Numbered from the stretch's first letter, positions 18,344 to 27,995 are shown. The stretch: DNA of 64,000 nt from Lachnospiraceae bacterium (GCA_024693925.1 JAILKH010000004.1:55938-119937), one strand, 5' to 3'. Notes: generated by a model from the letters alone, not told the origin. A program made the numbers and translations.

Positions 18344-19645
18344 ATGAAGAATGCTTATTCGGTAGGATATATCAATTCATTTATAAAGAACATGTTTGCG
18401 CAGGAGATCATTCTGCGTTCGATTTATGTTAAGGGAGAGGTATCAAATGTAAAATATCACTCCTCAGGTCATATATATTTCACCATGAAGGATGAAAAAG
18501 CTACGCTGTCTTGTGTCATGTTTTCATCATCACGTAAGAAATTGATGTTTGAAATGCGTGAAGGGCAGCAGATAATTGCAGGTGGCAGGATAGATGTTTA
18601 TGAGTCTACCGGTAAATATCAATTATATGCGGAAGAAATAGTTCTTGATGGTGAGGGACAGTTATACGAAAGGTTTGAACAACTTAAGAAACAACTGTCC
18701 GAAATGGGCATGTTTGATAAGATATATAAGAAGGATATACCTCAATATATAAGGACTTTAGGTGTGGTTACAGCTCCTACAGGGGCAGCAGTTCGTGATA
18801 TAATAAATATTACCAAACGCAGAAATCCGCATGTGCGGATGATTATTTATCCGGCTCAGGTTCAGGGTGAGTATGCTGTAAGAAGTATAGTTAACGGGAT
18901 ACATGCACTCGAGGATCGGGGGGTGGATGTTATGATAGTCGGAAGAGGCGGAGGTTCTATAGAGGATCTGTGGGCTTTTAATGAAGAAGAGGTTGCCAGG
19001 GCTATATTTGACTGTTCGGTCCCGGTGATATCTGCGGTAGGACATGAGACAGATACCACAATAGCTGATTTTGTAGCTGATCTAAGGGCTCCTACGCCTT
19101 CCGCGGGAGCGGAACTTGCGGTTTACGATTATAGGGCATTTGAAGAAAAAAAGCGGGTATTATCTCATAAGTTCAAAGAAGCTTTATATAATGTTTTGAA
19201 TAATAAAAGGAATATGTATGAACAGTTAAAGCTTAAACTTATAAATCAAAGTCCTGACCATAAATTAAGAGAACAGAAATTGATGCTTTCGTCTTATGAT
19301 GACAGATTAAAGGGTATAATTGATAAAAAAATCAAAGAATGCAGGATGAGTTTAAAACCTCTTTTAAGCGGTTTGAATGATAATATAAAGGAAAAGGTTA
19401 CGGATAAGCGTCATAATCTGAATATAAGGATTGAGAGGATTGAGGCCGTTTCTCCGGTTAAAAGACTCAGTAGCGGCTACGTATTTGCGCAGAATATTAA
19501 TAATGAGCCTTTAATAAGTGTTGACAGAGTGAATGTAAATGACGAAGTATTGTTGAATTTTGCAGATGGAATTGTTAATACAAAGGTTTTAAATAAGAGG
19601 AAATATTCCGAAGAAGAGATTATTAAGAAAGAGGTGGTGGAATGA
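18344..19645 (+). CDS. xseA: Exodeoxyribonuclease VII large subunit
   Basis: Catalytic subunit of the ssDNA-specific ExoVII. In order over 433 residues: N-terminal OB fold (YVKGEVSNVKYHSSGHIYFTMKD, about 28-100), catalytic domain with GRGGGSIEDLWAFNEE near 202 and SAVGHETDTTIADFVADLRAPTPS near 228, then coiled-coil arms (about 260-390) that bind XseB. Length is typical. The stop overlaps the xseB start by 4 bases (ATGA), implying translational coupling. Confidence 0.96.
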   Translation: MKNAYSVGYINSFIKNMFAQEIILRSIYVKGEVSNVKYHSSGHIYFTMKDEKATLSCVMFSSSRKKLMFEMREGQQIIAGGRIDVYESTGKYQLYAEEIVLDGEGQLYERFEQLKKQLSEMGMFDKIYKKDIPQYIRTLGVVTAPTGAAVRDIINITKRRNPHVRMIIYPAQVQGEYAVRSIVNGIHALEDRGVDVMIVGRGGGSIEDLWAFNEEEVARAIFDCSVPVISAVGHETDTTIADFVADLRAPTPSAGAELAVYDYRAFEEKKRVLSHKFKEALYNVLNNKRNMYEQLKLKLINQSPDHKLREQKLMLSSYDDRLKGIIDKKIKECRMSLKPLLSGLNDNIKEKVTDKRHNLNIRIERIEAVSPVKRLSSGYVFAQNINNEPLISVDRVNVNDEVLLNFADGIVNTKVLNKRKYSEEEIIKKEVVE

Positions 19646-19860
19646 CCAGGGAGGAAATGGAGAATATGTCAGTTGAGGATGCTTTTCAAAAGATTGACTT
19701 GATGATAAATGAATTATCCGGAGATATTCCGCTTGAAAAGTCTTTTGAATTGTACAAAGACGGAATTGAATTGCTTAAGTGTTGTAATGAAAAAATAGAA
19801 CGCGTAGAGCAGCAGATTATGATTATTAATGAAGAAGGTGATTTGGATGAATTTCAATGA
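19642..19860 (+). CDS. xseB: Exodeoxyribonuclease VII small subunit
   Basis: 72-residue helical hairpin protein with the family pattern SVEDAFQKIDLMINELSG...IPLEKSFELYKDGIELLKCCNEKIERVEQQI. It binds the coiled-coil arms of XseA. It overlaps xseA by 4 bases and ispA by 14 bases, in the standard xseA-xseB-ispA order. Confidence 0.95.
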   Translation: MTREEMENMSVEDAFQKIDLMINELSGDIPLEKSFELYKDGIELLKCCNEKIERVEQQIMIINEEGDLDEFQ

Positions 19861-20755
19861 AGAACTGAGAGACAGAGTCAGATATGCTGAAGAGATGGTG
19901 ATAAAGAATGGGGTTATGCAGGAGGATGGATATCAGAAAACAGTTCTTTCCGCAATGAATTACAGCTTATTATCGGGAGGAAAACGTTTAAGACCTGTAA
20001 TGATGAGAGAAGCAAATATTTTATTTGGCGATGAGCATCCATGCCTGGCAGCTTTTATGACTGCGTTGGAGCTGATACATACCTACTCGCTGGTGCACGA
20101 TGATCTCCCGGCGTTGGATAATGATGAATATCGTCGGGGAAAGAAAACCACACATGTTATTTACGGTGAGGATATGGCCATCCTTACAGGAGATGCTCTT
20201 CTTAATATGGCATATGAAGTGGTCACAGCTTCGTTTAAATTATGTAATGATGATCCCATACTTATTAATAGAGCGATAAGGGCTCTGCAGGTATTGACTT
20301 ACAAAGCAGGTATATACGGTATGGTTGGAGGACAGGTATATGATGTTGAGGCTGAAGATAAAGATATAGAGTTGGACGAAGAAAGTATTTTATTTATTTT
20401 CCGTCTTAAAACCGGTGCGTTGATACAGTCTTCACTTATGATAGGGGCAATTTTAGGGGGAGCAAAGGTTGATGAAATAAATATTATGGAACAAGTTGGT
20501 GAATCTGTGGGTATAGCTTTTCAGATCAAGGATGATATTCTTGATGTTACAGGTAATCCCAAGATACTTGGGAAGCCGGTAGGCTCTGATGTAAAGAATC
20601 ATAAAACCACTTATGTTACATTAAAAGGGCTTAAAACAGCAAATAACGATGTGGAAGCTTATTCGAGGGATGCGATAGATCAGTTGAATAAGCTTGATAA
20701 ACGGAATGAGTTTCTTGAGGAACTTATTAAATTTCTTATCGATCGTGACCGATAA
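19847..20755 (+). CDS. ispA: Polyprenyl diphosphate synthase (farnesyl/geranyl type)
   Basis: Condenses isopentenyl diphosphate with allylic diphosphates to make C15 (possibly C10-C20) isoprenoid precursors. 302 residues. Motifs: GGKRLRPVM near 40; first aspartate-rich motif DDLPALDND near 78-86, with the insertion between aspartates typical of bacterial FPP synthases; second aspartate-rich motif FQIKDDILD near 224. The ATG at 19847 lies within xseB behind GAAGAAGGTGAT; an in-frame ATG at 19829 has no ribosome-binding site. It lies upstream of dxs, which supplies the MEP pathway. Confidence 0.93.
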   Translation: MNFNEELRDRVRYAEEMVIKNGVMQEDGYQKTVLSAMNYSLLSGGKRLRPVMMREANILFGDEHPCLAAFMTALELIHTYSLVHDDLPALDNDEYRRGKKTTHVIYGEDMAILTGDALLNMAYEVVTASFKLCNDDPILINRAIRALQVLTYKAGIYGMVGGQVYDVEAEDKDIELDEESILFIFRLKTGALIQSSLMIGAILGGAKVDEINIMEQVGESVGIAFQIKDDILDVTGNPKILGKPVGSDVKNHKTTYVTLKGLKTANNDVEAYSRDAIDQLNKLDKRNEFLEELIKFLIDRDR

Positions 20756-20783
20756 TATTTCATTATTCTGCAGAGGTAATTAA

Positions 20784-22670
20784 GTGATACTGGAATGTAT
20801 AAAAGAACCTAATGATATAAAGGCTGTTTCTCCGGAAAGATATGAGGAATTGGCGCAGGAGATCAGAGAATTTCTGATCAATAAGATCAGTGTGACCGGT
20901 GGACATTTAGGCTCCAATCTTGGTGCTGTAGAGCTTACAATGGCTCTTCATCTGGTTGCGGATCTTCCGGAGGATAAGATAATATGGGATGTAGGCCATC
21001 AATCATATACACATAAGCTGCTTACGGGAAGAAGAGACGGTTTCGAGACCCTGCGTAAATACGGTGGAATGAGCGGGTTCCCAAAGAGAAAGGAAAGTCA
21101 GTGCGACAGTTTTGATACCGGACATTCATCAACATCGATCTCTGCAGGTTTGGGAATTGTCAAGGCTCGGGATATAAATAAGGAGGATTATGCGGTTTAT
21201 GCGGTTATCGGAGATGGGGCACTTACCGGAGGTATGGCTTATGAGGCTTTGAATAACGCTGCCAGACTGGATACAAATTATGTAATAATTCTTAATGATA
21301 ATAATATGTCCATAGCTGAAAACGTAGGAGGTATGTCAAAATATCTTAGAAAAATAAGAACCGTGGAGGCTTATAAGGATTTTAAAATAGGGTTGGAAAA
21401 CACGCTAAACAGAATTCCCGGAGGGGATCAATTGGTGGATACACTTAAACGATATAAAAGCGGAGTTAAGCAGCTGGTTGTACCCGGGATGTTTTTTGAG
21501 GACATGGGAATAACATATTTAGGGCCGGTTGATGGGCATAATATAAAGGCCATGGTAAAAATGTTGAATGAGGCGCGTAAATTACCTAAATGTGTCTTGG
21601 TGCATGTAATAACAAAGAAGGGTAAAGGGTATATGCCGGCAGAGAGACATCCTGCAAGATTTCATGGGGCGGAGCCTTTTGATATCGAAACCGGTTTGCC
21701 CTCACGAAAAGGACGTAAAGCTAATTATACGGATATTTTTTCGACGGTTATGATAAAACTTGGAACCAGGAATGAGAAGGTAGTTGCTATTACGGCAGCT
21801 ATGCCGGACGGAACCGGGCTTAAGCGGTTTTCAAATATATTTCCGGAGCGTTTTTTTGATGTTGGTATAGCCGAAGAACATGCGGTTACCTTTGCTGCCG
21901 GGCTGGCAGCGGGAGGGTTAAGACCTATTGTTGCCATATATTCGTCTTTTCTTCAAAGAGCGTATGATCAGGTGCTTCATGATGTATGTATACAGAATTT
22001 ACCGGTAGTATTTGCCATAGACAGAGCAGGTCTTGTAGGTGCGGATGGAGAAACCCATCAGGGTATTTTTGATATTTCATATTTATCATCTATTCCCAAT
22101 ATGACGATTATGGCCCCTAAGAATAAATGGGAGCTTTCCGATATGCTTAAATTTGCAGTGAATTTTGAATCTCCCATAGCGATCAGATATCCCAGAGGAG
22201 AAGCTTATGATGGGTTGGAAGAGTTTAGGAAACCAATAGAATTTAAAAAAAGCGAGGTCATTTATGAAGAAAATGATATAGCTTTATTTGCATTGGGAAG
22301 CATGGTTAAAACAGCTGAAGAGGTCAGGGAAGATTTAAAGGAAAGAGGATATCCCTGCAGTCTTGTTAATGCACGTTTTGCCAAACCTATTGATACTGAT
22401 GTGTTATGTAAACTATGTTCTACGCATTCTCTTATAGTTACATTGGAAGAAAATGTTGAAAGTGGTGGTTACGGGGAGAAAATACGGGATTATGTATTTA
22501 CACATAAGCTTGATAGTGATGTTTTGATAATTGCCCTTCCGGATGATTATATAGAGCATGGTAATGTTGAGCTGCTTAAGAAGGAAGTCGGTATAGATAA
22601 AGAAACTATTGTAAAACGTATTATTACGCAATATATAAGCTGGGGAAACAAGCATCGTAAGGACAAATGA
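20784..22670 (+). CDS. dxs: 1-deoxy-D-xylulose-5-phosphate synthase
   Basis: Thiamine-diphosphate enzyme making DXP from pyruvate and glyceraldehyde 3-phosphate, first step of the MEP isoprenoid pathway. 628 residues with GGHLGSNLGAVELT near 39, the TPP motif GDGALTGGMAYEALNNA...NDNNMSI near 145-180, and the catalytic region FPERFFDVGIAEEHAVTFAAGLA near 350. The start is GTG at 20784 with AGAGG upstream. It overlaps tlyA by 4 bases (ATGA). Confidence 0.97.
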   Translation: MILECIKEPNDIKAVSPERYEELAQEIREFLINKISVTGGHLGSNLGAVELTMALHLVADLPEDKIIWDVGHQSYTHKLLTGRRDGFETLRKYGGMSGFPKRKESQCDSFDTGHSSTSISAGLGIVKARDINKEDYAVYAVIGDGALTGGMAYEALNNAARLDTNYVIILNDNNMSIAENVGGMSKYLRKIRTVEAYKDFKIGLENTLNRIPGGDQLVDTLKRYKSGVKQLVVPGMFFEDMGITYLGPVDGHNIKAMVKMLNEARKLPKCVLVHVITKKGKGYMPAERHPARFHGAEPFDIETGLPSRKGRKANYTDIFSTVMIKLGTRNEKVVAITAAMPDGTGLKRFSNIFPERFFDVGIAEEHAVTFAAGLAAGGLRPIVAIYSSFLQRAYDQVLHDVCIQNLPVVFAIDRAGLVGADGETHQGIFDISYLSSIPNMTIMAPKNKWELSDMLKFAVNFESPIAIRYPRGEAYDGLEEFRKPIEFKKSEVIYEENDIALFALGSMVKTAEEVREDLKERGYPCSLVNARFAKPIDTDVLCKLCSTHSLIVTLEENVESGGYGEKIRDYVFTHKLDSDVLIIALPDDYIEHGNVELLKKEVGIDKETIVKRIITQYISWGNKHRKDK

Positions 22671-23476
22671 AACAGAGATTAGATGTGATTTTAGTAAATA
22701 AAGGCTATGCTGCGTCAAGAGAAAAAGCAAAAGCCATAATAATGTCGGGAAACGTTTTTGTAAAGGGACAAAGAGAAGATAAAGCCGGATCGACTTTTGA
22801 GGAGGAAGGAATTGAACTTCTTGTAAAAGGCAATCCTCTTAAATATGTAAGCCGCGGTGGATTAAAGCTTGAGAAAGCAATCGATAAGTTTGATATAAAG
22901 CTTAAAGGGTTTATATGTATGGATATTGGTGCTTCGACAGGAGGCTTTACTGACTGTATGTTACAAAACGGAGCATTGAAAGTATATTCGGTTGACGTGG
23001 GATATGGCCAGCTGGATTGGAAGTTAAGAAATGATGAACGGGTTGTTTGTATGGAAAAGACGAATTTCCGATATATTCTTCCGGCGGATATTGATGACAG
23101 TTTGGATTTTGTCTCTTGTGATGTTTCTTTTATTTCTTTAACAAAAATTCTTTTGCCTGCCAGGGAATTATTAAAAGATAATGCTTCTATGGTATGTCTT
23201 ATCAAGCCGCAGTTTGAGGCCGGAAGGGATAAAGTCGGAAAAAAGGGTGTTGTAAGAGATAAAAAAGTTCATAAGGAAGTTATCTTGAATATAATCGCAT
23301 ATGCAAAGGAGATAGGCTTTAATATTTTGGGATTGACATTTTCTCCGATCAAAGGTCCTGAAGGTAATATCGAGTATCTTATATATATAAGAAAAAACGA
23401 TGCAGAGATATGTTGGGAAGCCGACCCGGATAGTGTTGAAGCTATTATTAATGAAGCTCATGAGGCTTTAGGTTAG
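22667..23476 (+). CDS. tlyA: TlyA family rRNA (cytidine-2'-O)-methyltransferase
   Basis: 269 residues: an N-terminal S4 RNA-binding domain (RLDVILVNKGYAASREKAKAIIMSGNVFV, about 3-65) and an FtsJ-like SAM methyltransferase domain (about 80-260, MDIGASTGGFTDCMLQNGA SAM site and SCDVSFISL). Family members methylate 16S and 23S rRNA; older annotations call them hemolysins. It keeps the dxs-tlyA-nadK-argR-recN order found across Clostridia. Confidence 0.93.
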   Translation: MKQRLDVILVNKGYAASREKAKAIIMSGNVFVKGQREDKAGSTFEEEGIELLVKGNPLKYVSRGGLKLEKAIDKFDIKLKGFICMDIGASTGGFTDCMLQNGALKVYSVDVGYGQLDWKLRNDERVVCMEKTNFRYILPADIDDSLDFVSCDVSFISLTKILLPARELLKDNASMVCLIKPQFEAGRDKVGKKGVVRDKKVHKEVILNIIAYAKEIGFNILGLTFSPIKGPEGNIEYLIYIRKNDAEICWEADPDSVEAIINEAHEALG

Positions 23477-23520
23477 CAGATTTGGCGATGGAGATCTTTT
23501 GCTGATAAAAGGGTGTTTAA

Positions 23521-24366
23521 ATGATGAATAATTATCTAATTGTATCTAATAAAGAAAAGGATCCAAATAATGAGGTGGCAGGCAAGATACAACTTTTTTT
23601 GGAAGAAAAAGGATATTCCTGCACTTGCGAAACCGTTACATATGATGATGTGAGAAAAAAATGTCTTGAGGAATGTATTGATAAAGGAGCCGAATGTGTT
23701 CTTGTTTTGGGAGGAGACGGAACTTTAATACAGGTTGCCGGTGCACTTTCTGGAAAGGACATACCGCTTTTAGGTATAAATCTCGGCACCTTGGGTTATT
23801 TGGCTGAGGTGGAAAGAGATCAGATAATTGCGACTCTTTTAAAATTAACCGAGGGAGAATATGAAATTGAAAACCGGATGATGCTTACAGCTGAGACGAA
23901 GGGAACGGTGAAGGATGCGTTAAATGATATTGTTATAACAAGATATGGAGATTTAAAGATTGTAAAATACAGGATTTACGTAAACGACCGATATCTGGCT
24001 ACATATGAGGCAGATGGAATAATTGTTTCGACACCTACAGGGTCGACTGCTTATAATCTGTCAGCAGGAGGTCCTATTGTCGAGCCGTCTGCAAGTATTA
24101 TTGTTATAACTCCAATCTGTCCGCATACGTTAAACTCCAGAGCAGTGGTATTATCTGCGGAGGATAGAATATGCATAGAAGTATGTGAGAGTAAGTATCA
24201 TCGTGAATATGAAGCTTACGTATCCTGTGATGGAGCTAATGCAATAAAACTGAACGCAGGTGACAGAGTAAATATCAGAAGAGCAGACGGAGCTACTAAG
24301 CTCATTAAAACAAGCAAGGAAGGTTTTTTGGAAGTATTGAGCAGAAAACTTAAAACCGTTGGGTGA
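23521..24366 (+). CDS. nadK: NAD kinase
   Basis: Phosphorylates NAD to NADP. 281 residues with the GGDGT motif (LVLGGDGTLIQVA near 61), GINLGTLGYLAEV near 87 and the substrate region TPTGSTAYNLSAGGPIVEP near 170-190. ATGATG at 23521-23526 gives two possible starts one codon apart. The stop codon lies 5 bases before the argR ATG. Confidence 0.95.
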   Translation: MMNNYLIVSNKEKDPNNEVAGKIQLFLEEKGYSCTCETVTYDDVRKKCLEECIDKGAECVLVLGGDGTLIQVAGALSGKDIPLLGINLGTLGYLAEVERDQIIATLLKLTEGEYEIENRMMLTAETKGTVKDALNDIVITRYGDLKIVKYRIYVNDRYLATYEADGIIVSTPTGSTAYNLSAGGPIVEPSASIIVITPICPHTLNSRAVVLSAEDRICIEVCESKYHREYEAYVSCDGANAIKLNAGDRVNIRRADGATKLIKTSKEGFLEVLSRKLKTVG

Positions 24367-24370
24367 TATT

Positions 24371-24826
24371 ATGGGCAATGACAGACGAACAAAAATATTG
24401 GAAATAATAAGTAATGAAACGATACAAACTCAGGAAGAACTTGCGGACAGGCTGAATAAAGAAGGATATGCGGTTACTCAGGCTACTGTTTCAAGAGATA
24501 TCAAACAATTAAATCTCATAAAGGTTCCCGTCGGAGACGGAAGGCAAAAATATGCCCGACATGCAAAGATGCAGGAGGAAGTCGATGAGAAATATGTCAA
24601 TGTTCTTCGGAACGGATTCAAATCTATGGATATGGCCCAGAATATACTGGTCATAAAGACTATATCAGGTATGGCGATGGCGGTGGCTGCCTCTGTGGAT
24701 GCTCTTGATTTCCCACAGATAGTAGGAAGTATAGCGGGTGATGATACCGTAATGTGTGCCGTTAAGACAGTGAGTGATACTTACAGAGTTATGGATGAAA
24801 TAGAGAGACTTATTAAAATGTCATAG
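24371..24826 (+). CDS. argR: Arginine repressor ArgR
   Basis: 151-residue arginine-responsive repressor/activator. The N-terminal winged helix-turn-helix carries TQATVSRDIKQLNLIKVP near 38-55. The C-terminal oligomerisation and arginine-binding domain has VAASVDALDFPQIVGSIAGDDTVM with the GDD motif. The ATG at 24371 (GGGTGAT upstream) gives the family-typical N terminus and is preferred over TTG at 24359. No arginine genes are in the window; its place between nadK and recN is conserved in Firmicutes. Confidence 0.95.
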   Translation: MGNDRRTKILEIISNETIQTQEELADRLNKEGYAVTQATVSRDIKQLNLIKVPVGDGRQKYARHAKMQEEVDEKYVNVLRNGFKSMDMAQNILVIKTISGMAMAVAASVDALDFPQIVGSIAGDDTVMCAVKTVSDTYRVMDEIERLIKMS

Positions 24827-24872
24827 AAGTATTCCCGTACTGCATGGCTTTTATAAGAAAGGTATATATTTA

Positions 24873-26552
24873 ATGTTATTAAATTTACATGTGAAAAACA
24901 TTGCGTTGATAGATGAGGTTGAGATTGATTTCGGAAAAGGTCTTAATATACTTACGGGGGAAACCGGTGCGGGAAAATCTCTTATAATTGATTCCGTTAA
25001 TTTTGCTCTGGGGAAAAGAATGCCACGGGATGTTATAAGGGATGATTCGCAATATGCGTTGTGTGAACTCATATTTAGTGCAGATTCTGACTTTATCATA
25101 AAAAAACTGGAGGAGCTGGATATTCCGATGGAAGACGGTGAGATAATAATCCAGCGTAAGCTTAAAAATGGAAGGAATTCTATTCGTATCAATGGAGAAA
25201 CTGCATCTGCATCGACTTTAAAAGAATTATCATCGGTATTGATAGACATACATGGACAGCATGAGCATCAGTCCTTACTATATAAATCAAAACATAAGGA
25301 AATTCTTGATGGCTACTGCGGAGACGGATTATCAAATCTGTTGGATAAGATAAGACTCAAATATAATGAATATATTGATATTTCAAATGAATATGAGAAT
25401 GCCGGAAACAATGATTTAGATAAAGATAAAGAAGTGGCGCTTGCCCGGTTTGAGATAGATGAGATTATCAAAGCCGCAGTTAAAGAGGGTGAAGCAGAAC
25501 AATTGGAAGCGGAATACCGTAAATTATCAAATGCCAGAAAAATTGCCGAAGCAGTTGGTTTTGCTCACAGAAACAGCGGATATGATGATGATTCATCAGC
25601 GGGAGCATTAGTCGGCAGGGCACTTTCCCGTTTAAAGAGTGTAAGTGAGTATGATGATAATATCCTGGAACTTGTTTCCGAACTTTCGGATATTGATGGA
25701 TTGCTTAATGATTTTAACCGGTCCGTTGCAGCGTATGAAGATGAGTTGGATGCTTCCGAAGAAAAATTTGCACAAACAGAAGAGCGTTTGAATGTTGTTA
25801 ACCATATAAGAAGCCGTTATGGAAATACTGTAACGGAAATAGAACAATATCTGGCCGATAAACAAAGATTATTGGAAAAATATTCGGATTATGATGCTTA
25901 TCTTGCTGAATTAAATAAGGAATATGTTCGCGTAAAAAATGAATTGGAAGTTTTATGCGAGCAGGCCTCGAAAATAAGAAATACAGAAGCGGTTGTTTTG
26001 GCAGAAAAGATAAAGGAATCTTTGGTAGATCTTAATTTTCTTGATGTCAGGTTTGAAATAAGTGTTACGGCGGATAGAGAAAAGCTATCGGCGGATGGAT
26101 TTGATACGGTAGAATTTATGATAAGTACAAATCCCGGTGAAAAGATAAGGCCACTTACGGAAGTAGCATCAGGAGGTGAGCTGTCCAGGATAATGCTTGC
26201 ACTAAAGTCTGTGCTTGCAGATAGAGATAATGTGGAAACTTTGATATTTGATGAAATAGATACAGGTATCAGTGGGCGTACGGCGCAAAAAGTGTCGGAG
26301 AAGTTGAAGCTTTTATCAAAAAAACATCAGATAATATGCATTACACATTTACCTCAGATAGCAGCTATGGCAGATGATCATTTTGAGATTCATAAAGCGG
26401 TTGATAATGACAGAACCAGAACAAATGTTGTTTTGTTGGAGGAAAAAGCATCTGTTAATGAGCTGGCCAGAATGATCGGGGGAGTAGAGATAACCCAAAA
26501 TGTTATAGAAAGTGCAAAAGAAATGAAAAGACTTGCAAATAACGTTATATAA
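24873..26552 (+). CDS. recN: DNA repair protein RecN
   Basis: SMC-like ATPase acting in double-strand break repair. 559 residues: Walker A TGETGAGKSLIID near 31, a long coiled-coil middle (about 150-370), ABC signature VASGGELSRIMLALK near 432 and Walker B LIFDEIDTGISG near 457. In spore-forming Clostridia recN is commonly followed by spoIVB and spo0A; here an unrelated exported protein follows, so no sporulation genes are visible at this locus. Confidence 0.96.
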   Translation: MLLNLHVKNIALIDEVEIDFGKGLNILTGETGAGKSLIIDSVNFALGKRMPRDVIRDDSQYALCELIFSADSDFIIKKLEELDIPMEDGEIIIQRKLKNGRNSIRINGETASASTLKELSSVLIDIHGQHEHQSLLYKSKHKEILDGYCGDGLSNLLDKIRLKYNEYIDISNEYENAGNNDLDKDKEVALARFEIDEIIKAAVKEGEAEQLEAEYRKLSNARKIAEAVGFAHRNSGYDDDSSAGALVGRALSRLKSVSEYDDNILELVSELSDIDGLLNDFNRSVAAYEDELDASEEKFAQTEERLNVVNHIRSRYGNTVTEIEQYLADKQRLLEKYSDYDAYLAELNKEYVRVKNELEVLCEQASKIRNTEAVVLAEKIKESLVDLNFLDVRFEISVTADREKLSADGFDTVEFMISTNPGEKIRPLTEVASGGELSRIMLALKSVLADRDNVETLIFDEIDTGISGRTAQKVSEKLKLLSKKHQIICITHLPQIAAMADDHFEIHKAVDNDRTRTNVVLLEEKASVNELARMIGGVEITQNVIESAKEMKRLANNVI

Positions 26553-26596
26553 TGATATGATTTATAAATGTCTTAACAAAAATGTTACATTTAATG

Positions 26597-26655
26597 CAAT
26601 GAATCATTATGAGGTGGGGCCACCCTTTGGAATAGGGGGAGGAAGAGATTCATTG
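26597..26655 (+). promoter_or_regulatory. Structured RNA leader in front of the exported-protein gene
   Basis: A perfect 9-bp stem, CAATGAATC (26597-26605) with GATTCATTG (26647-26655), closes a 41-base G/C-rich interior. That interior has its own possible stems (GGTGG/CCACC around 26613-26624; CCCT/AGGG around 26623-26637). There is no T tract after it, and it ends 6 bases before the AGGAG ribosome-binding site of the next gene, so a leader element fits better than a terminator. I do not recognise it as a known riboswitch. Confidence 0.5.
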
Positions 26656-26679
26656 ATTTAAGGAGTATAAAAAAATAGT

Positions 26680-27858
26680 ATGAGAAAATGGTTAATCTTT
26701 TTGCTGATGCCTGTATTTGTAGTGATCCTGGGGGCGGGTGCATATGTAGTTGCCAATGCCACACCCGGAGATACATTGATATTATCCGATTATTTCGAGA
26801 TTAATTATGAAGGATATAACAATATAGGAAAGGTTTCGATCACCAGAAAAGATGATTTGATGTTTGATGATGTGGACCGCATACGGTTGGCACAAAAAGA
26901 AGGTCTTATAGTAAATAAAAATGTAAAAAATGATGAATATCTTTTGTTTGCAGCAGGGATTTCGGCGATGGTAGAGCCTAATTCAAACCTTAAGAATGGG
27001 GATAATTTTACCGTATCATATTTATATGATAAAGACCTGGCCAAAAGGCTGCGTATAAATGTTGATGCTTCGGAGAAGATATATACTGTTGAAGGTTTAA
27101 CCGATGCAGTTGCATTAACTTCAGAGGATCTGTTTAGAGATTTAAGCGTTGAATTCAGCGGAATATCACCAAAGGTTGAGATGACAATTAATAATAACAG
27201 TACCAATCCGCTTATACAGACGCTTGTATTTAAGGCAGAAGAATACAGAGAATTTTATAATGTTGGAGATACAGTAAAGATAAGATGTTATTTTAACGAA
27301 AAAGAGCGTCTTAGTGATGACTATTATATTACCACACCGTTGCAGGATTGTGTAAAAGAATATACAGTTACGGGTACTCAGTCTTATGTTACTTCCCTTG
27401 ATCAGATACCTTCGGAGGTTATAAACGAAGCAATAGAGGCGGGAAAGAAGGCCTTTGTAGATGCCAATGAATATGGTGTCAGGATTTTTTGTGAGGCTAA
27501 TTTAGTTCCGGTGTATATTGATCAGAAGGCAACCTTCAGATATCTTACTCCATCATTGGTAGCAGCATATTTAAAAACCGTTAAAGCTGATGAAGCCGGT
27601 AAGCTTGGAAATAATTATAATGATCTTGATCTGATATATTCTGTTTCGATCACTCAGGCGGATGGGGTAACCTGTAAATGTGAAGCGGTAGTAAGATTTT
27701 CCGATTTTATAATTAATGCTGACGGAAGTATAGTCTATGATTTTTCGGAACCGTCTATTATGTCGGCCTCATATAGTAATTCTTCAATACATAAAAATGT
27801 TGTAACGCGATATGAGGGCACGTATAATATTGAGAAGCTGGATATATCAAAATATTAG
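26680..27858 (+). CDS. Exported or membrane-anchored protein of unknown function
   Basis: 392 residues, not recognised. The N terminus MRKWLIFLLMPVFVVILGAGAYVVAN is a signal-anchor helix without a lipobox Cys. The rest is a predicted extracellular beta-rich region with a motif (SDYFEINYEGYNNIGKVSI, about 37-55) resembling a repeat I associate from memory with other Lachnospiraceae surface proteins. Two further segments (GISPKVEMTINNN, KEYTVTG) look like related beta domains, so a tandem domain architecture is possible. A ribosome-binding site AGGAG precedes the ATG by 14 bases, a long spacing. It follows the structured leader and may be cotranscribed with recN. Confidence 0.7.
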   Translation: MRKWLIFLLMPVFVVILGAGAYVVANATPGDTLILSDYFEINYEGYNNIGKVSITRKDDLMFDDVDRIRLAQKEGLIVNKNVKNDEYLLFAAGISAMVEPNSNLKNGDNFTVSYLYDKDLAKRLRINVDASEKIYTVEGLTDAVALTSEDLFRDLSVEFSGISPKVEMTINNNSTNPLIQTLVFKAEEYREFYNVGDTVKIRCYFNEKERLSDDYYITTPLQDCVKEYTVTGTQSYVTSLDQIPSEVINEAIEAGKKAFVDANEYGVRIFCEANLVPVYIDQKATFRYLTPSLVAAYLKTVKADEAGKLGNNYNDLDLIYSVSITQADGVTCKCEAVVRFSDFIINADGSIVYDFSEPSIMSASYSNSSIHKNVVTRYEGTYNIEKLDISKY

Positions 27859-27879
27859 TATGATCAAATAATCAGTTAG

Positions 27880-27915
27880 TCATTAAAGGCCGGTCTAAGG
27901 ATCGGTCTTTAATGA
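27880..27915 (+). terminator. Hairpin terminator after the exported-protein gene
   Basis: TCATTAAAG (27880-27888) pairs with CTTTAATGA (27907-27915). The inner GCCGGT/ATCGGT extends the stem to about 15 bp with G-U pairs. The T run is weak (TAGTATT), so efficiency is uncertain. Confidence 0.55.
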
Positions 27916-27995
27916 TAGTATTAAACAGTTTTAAGTATAGTTTAAGGCATATATGAAATAATATAATTCATAAACAATAAAAGGATAATAATAAA

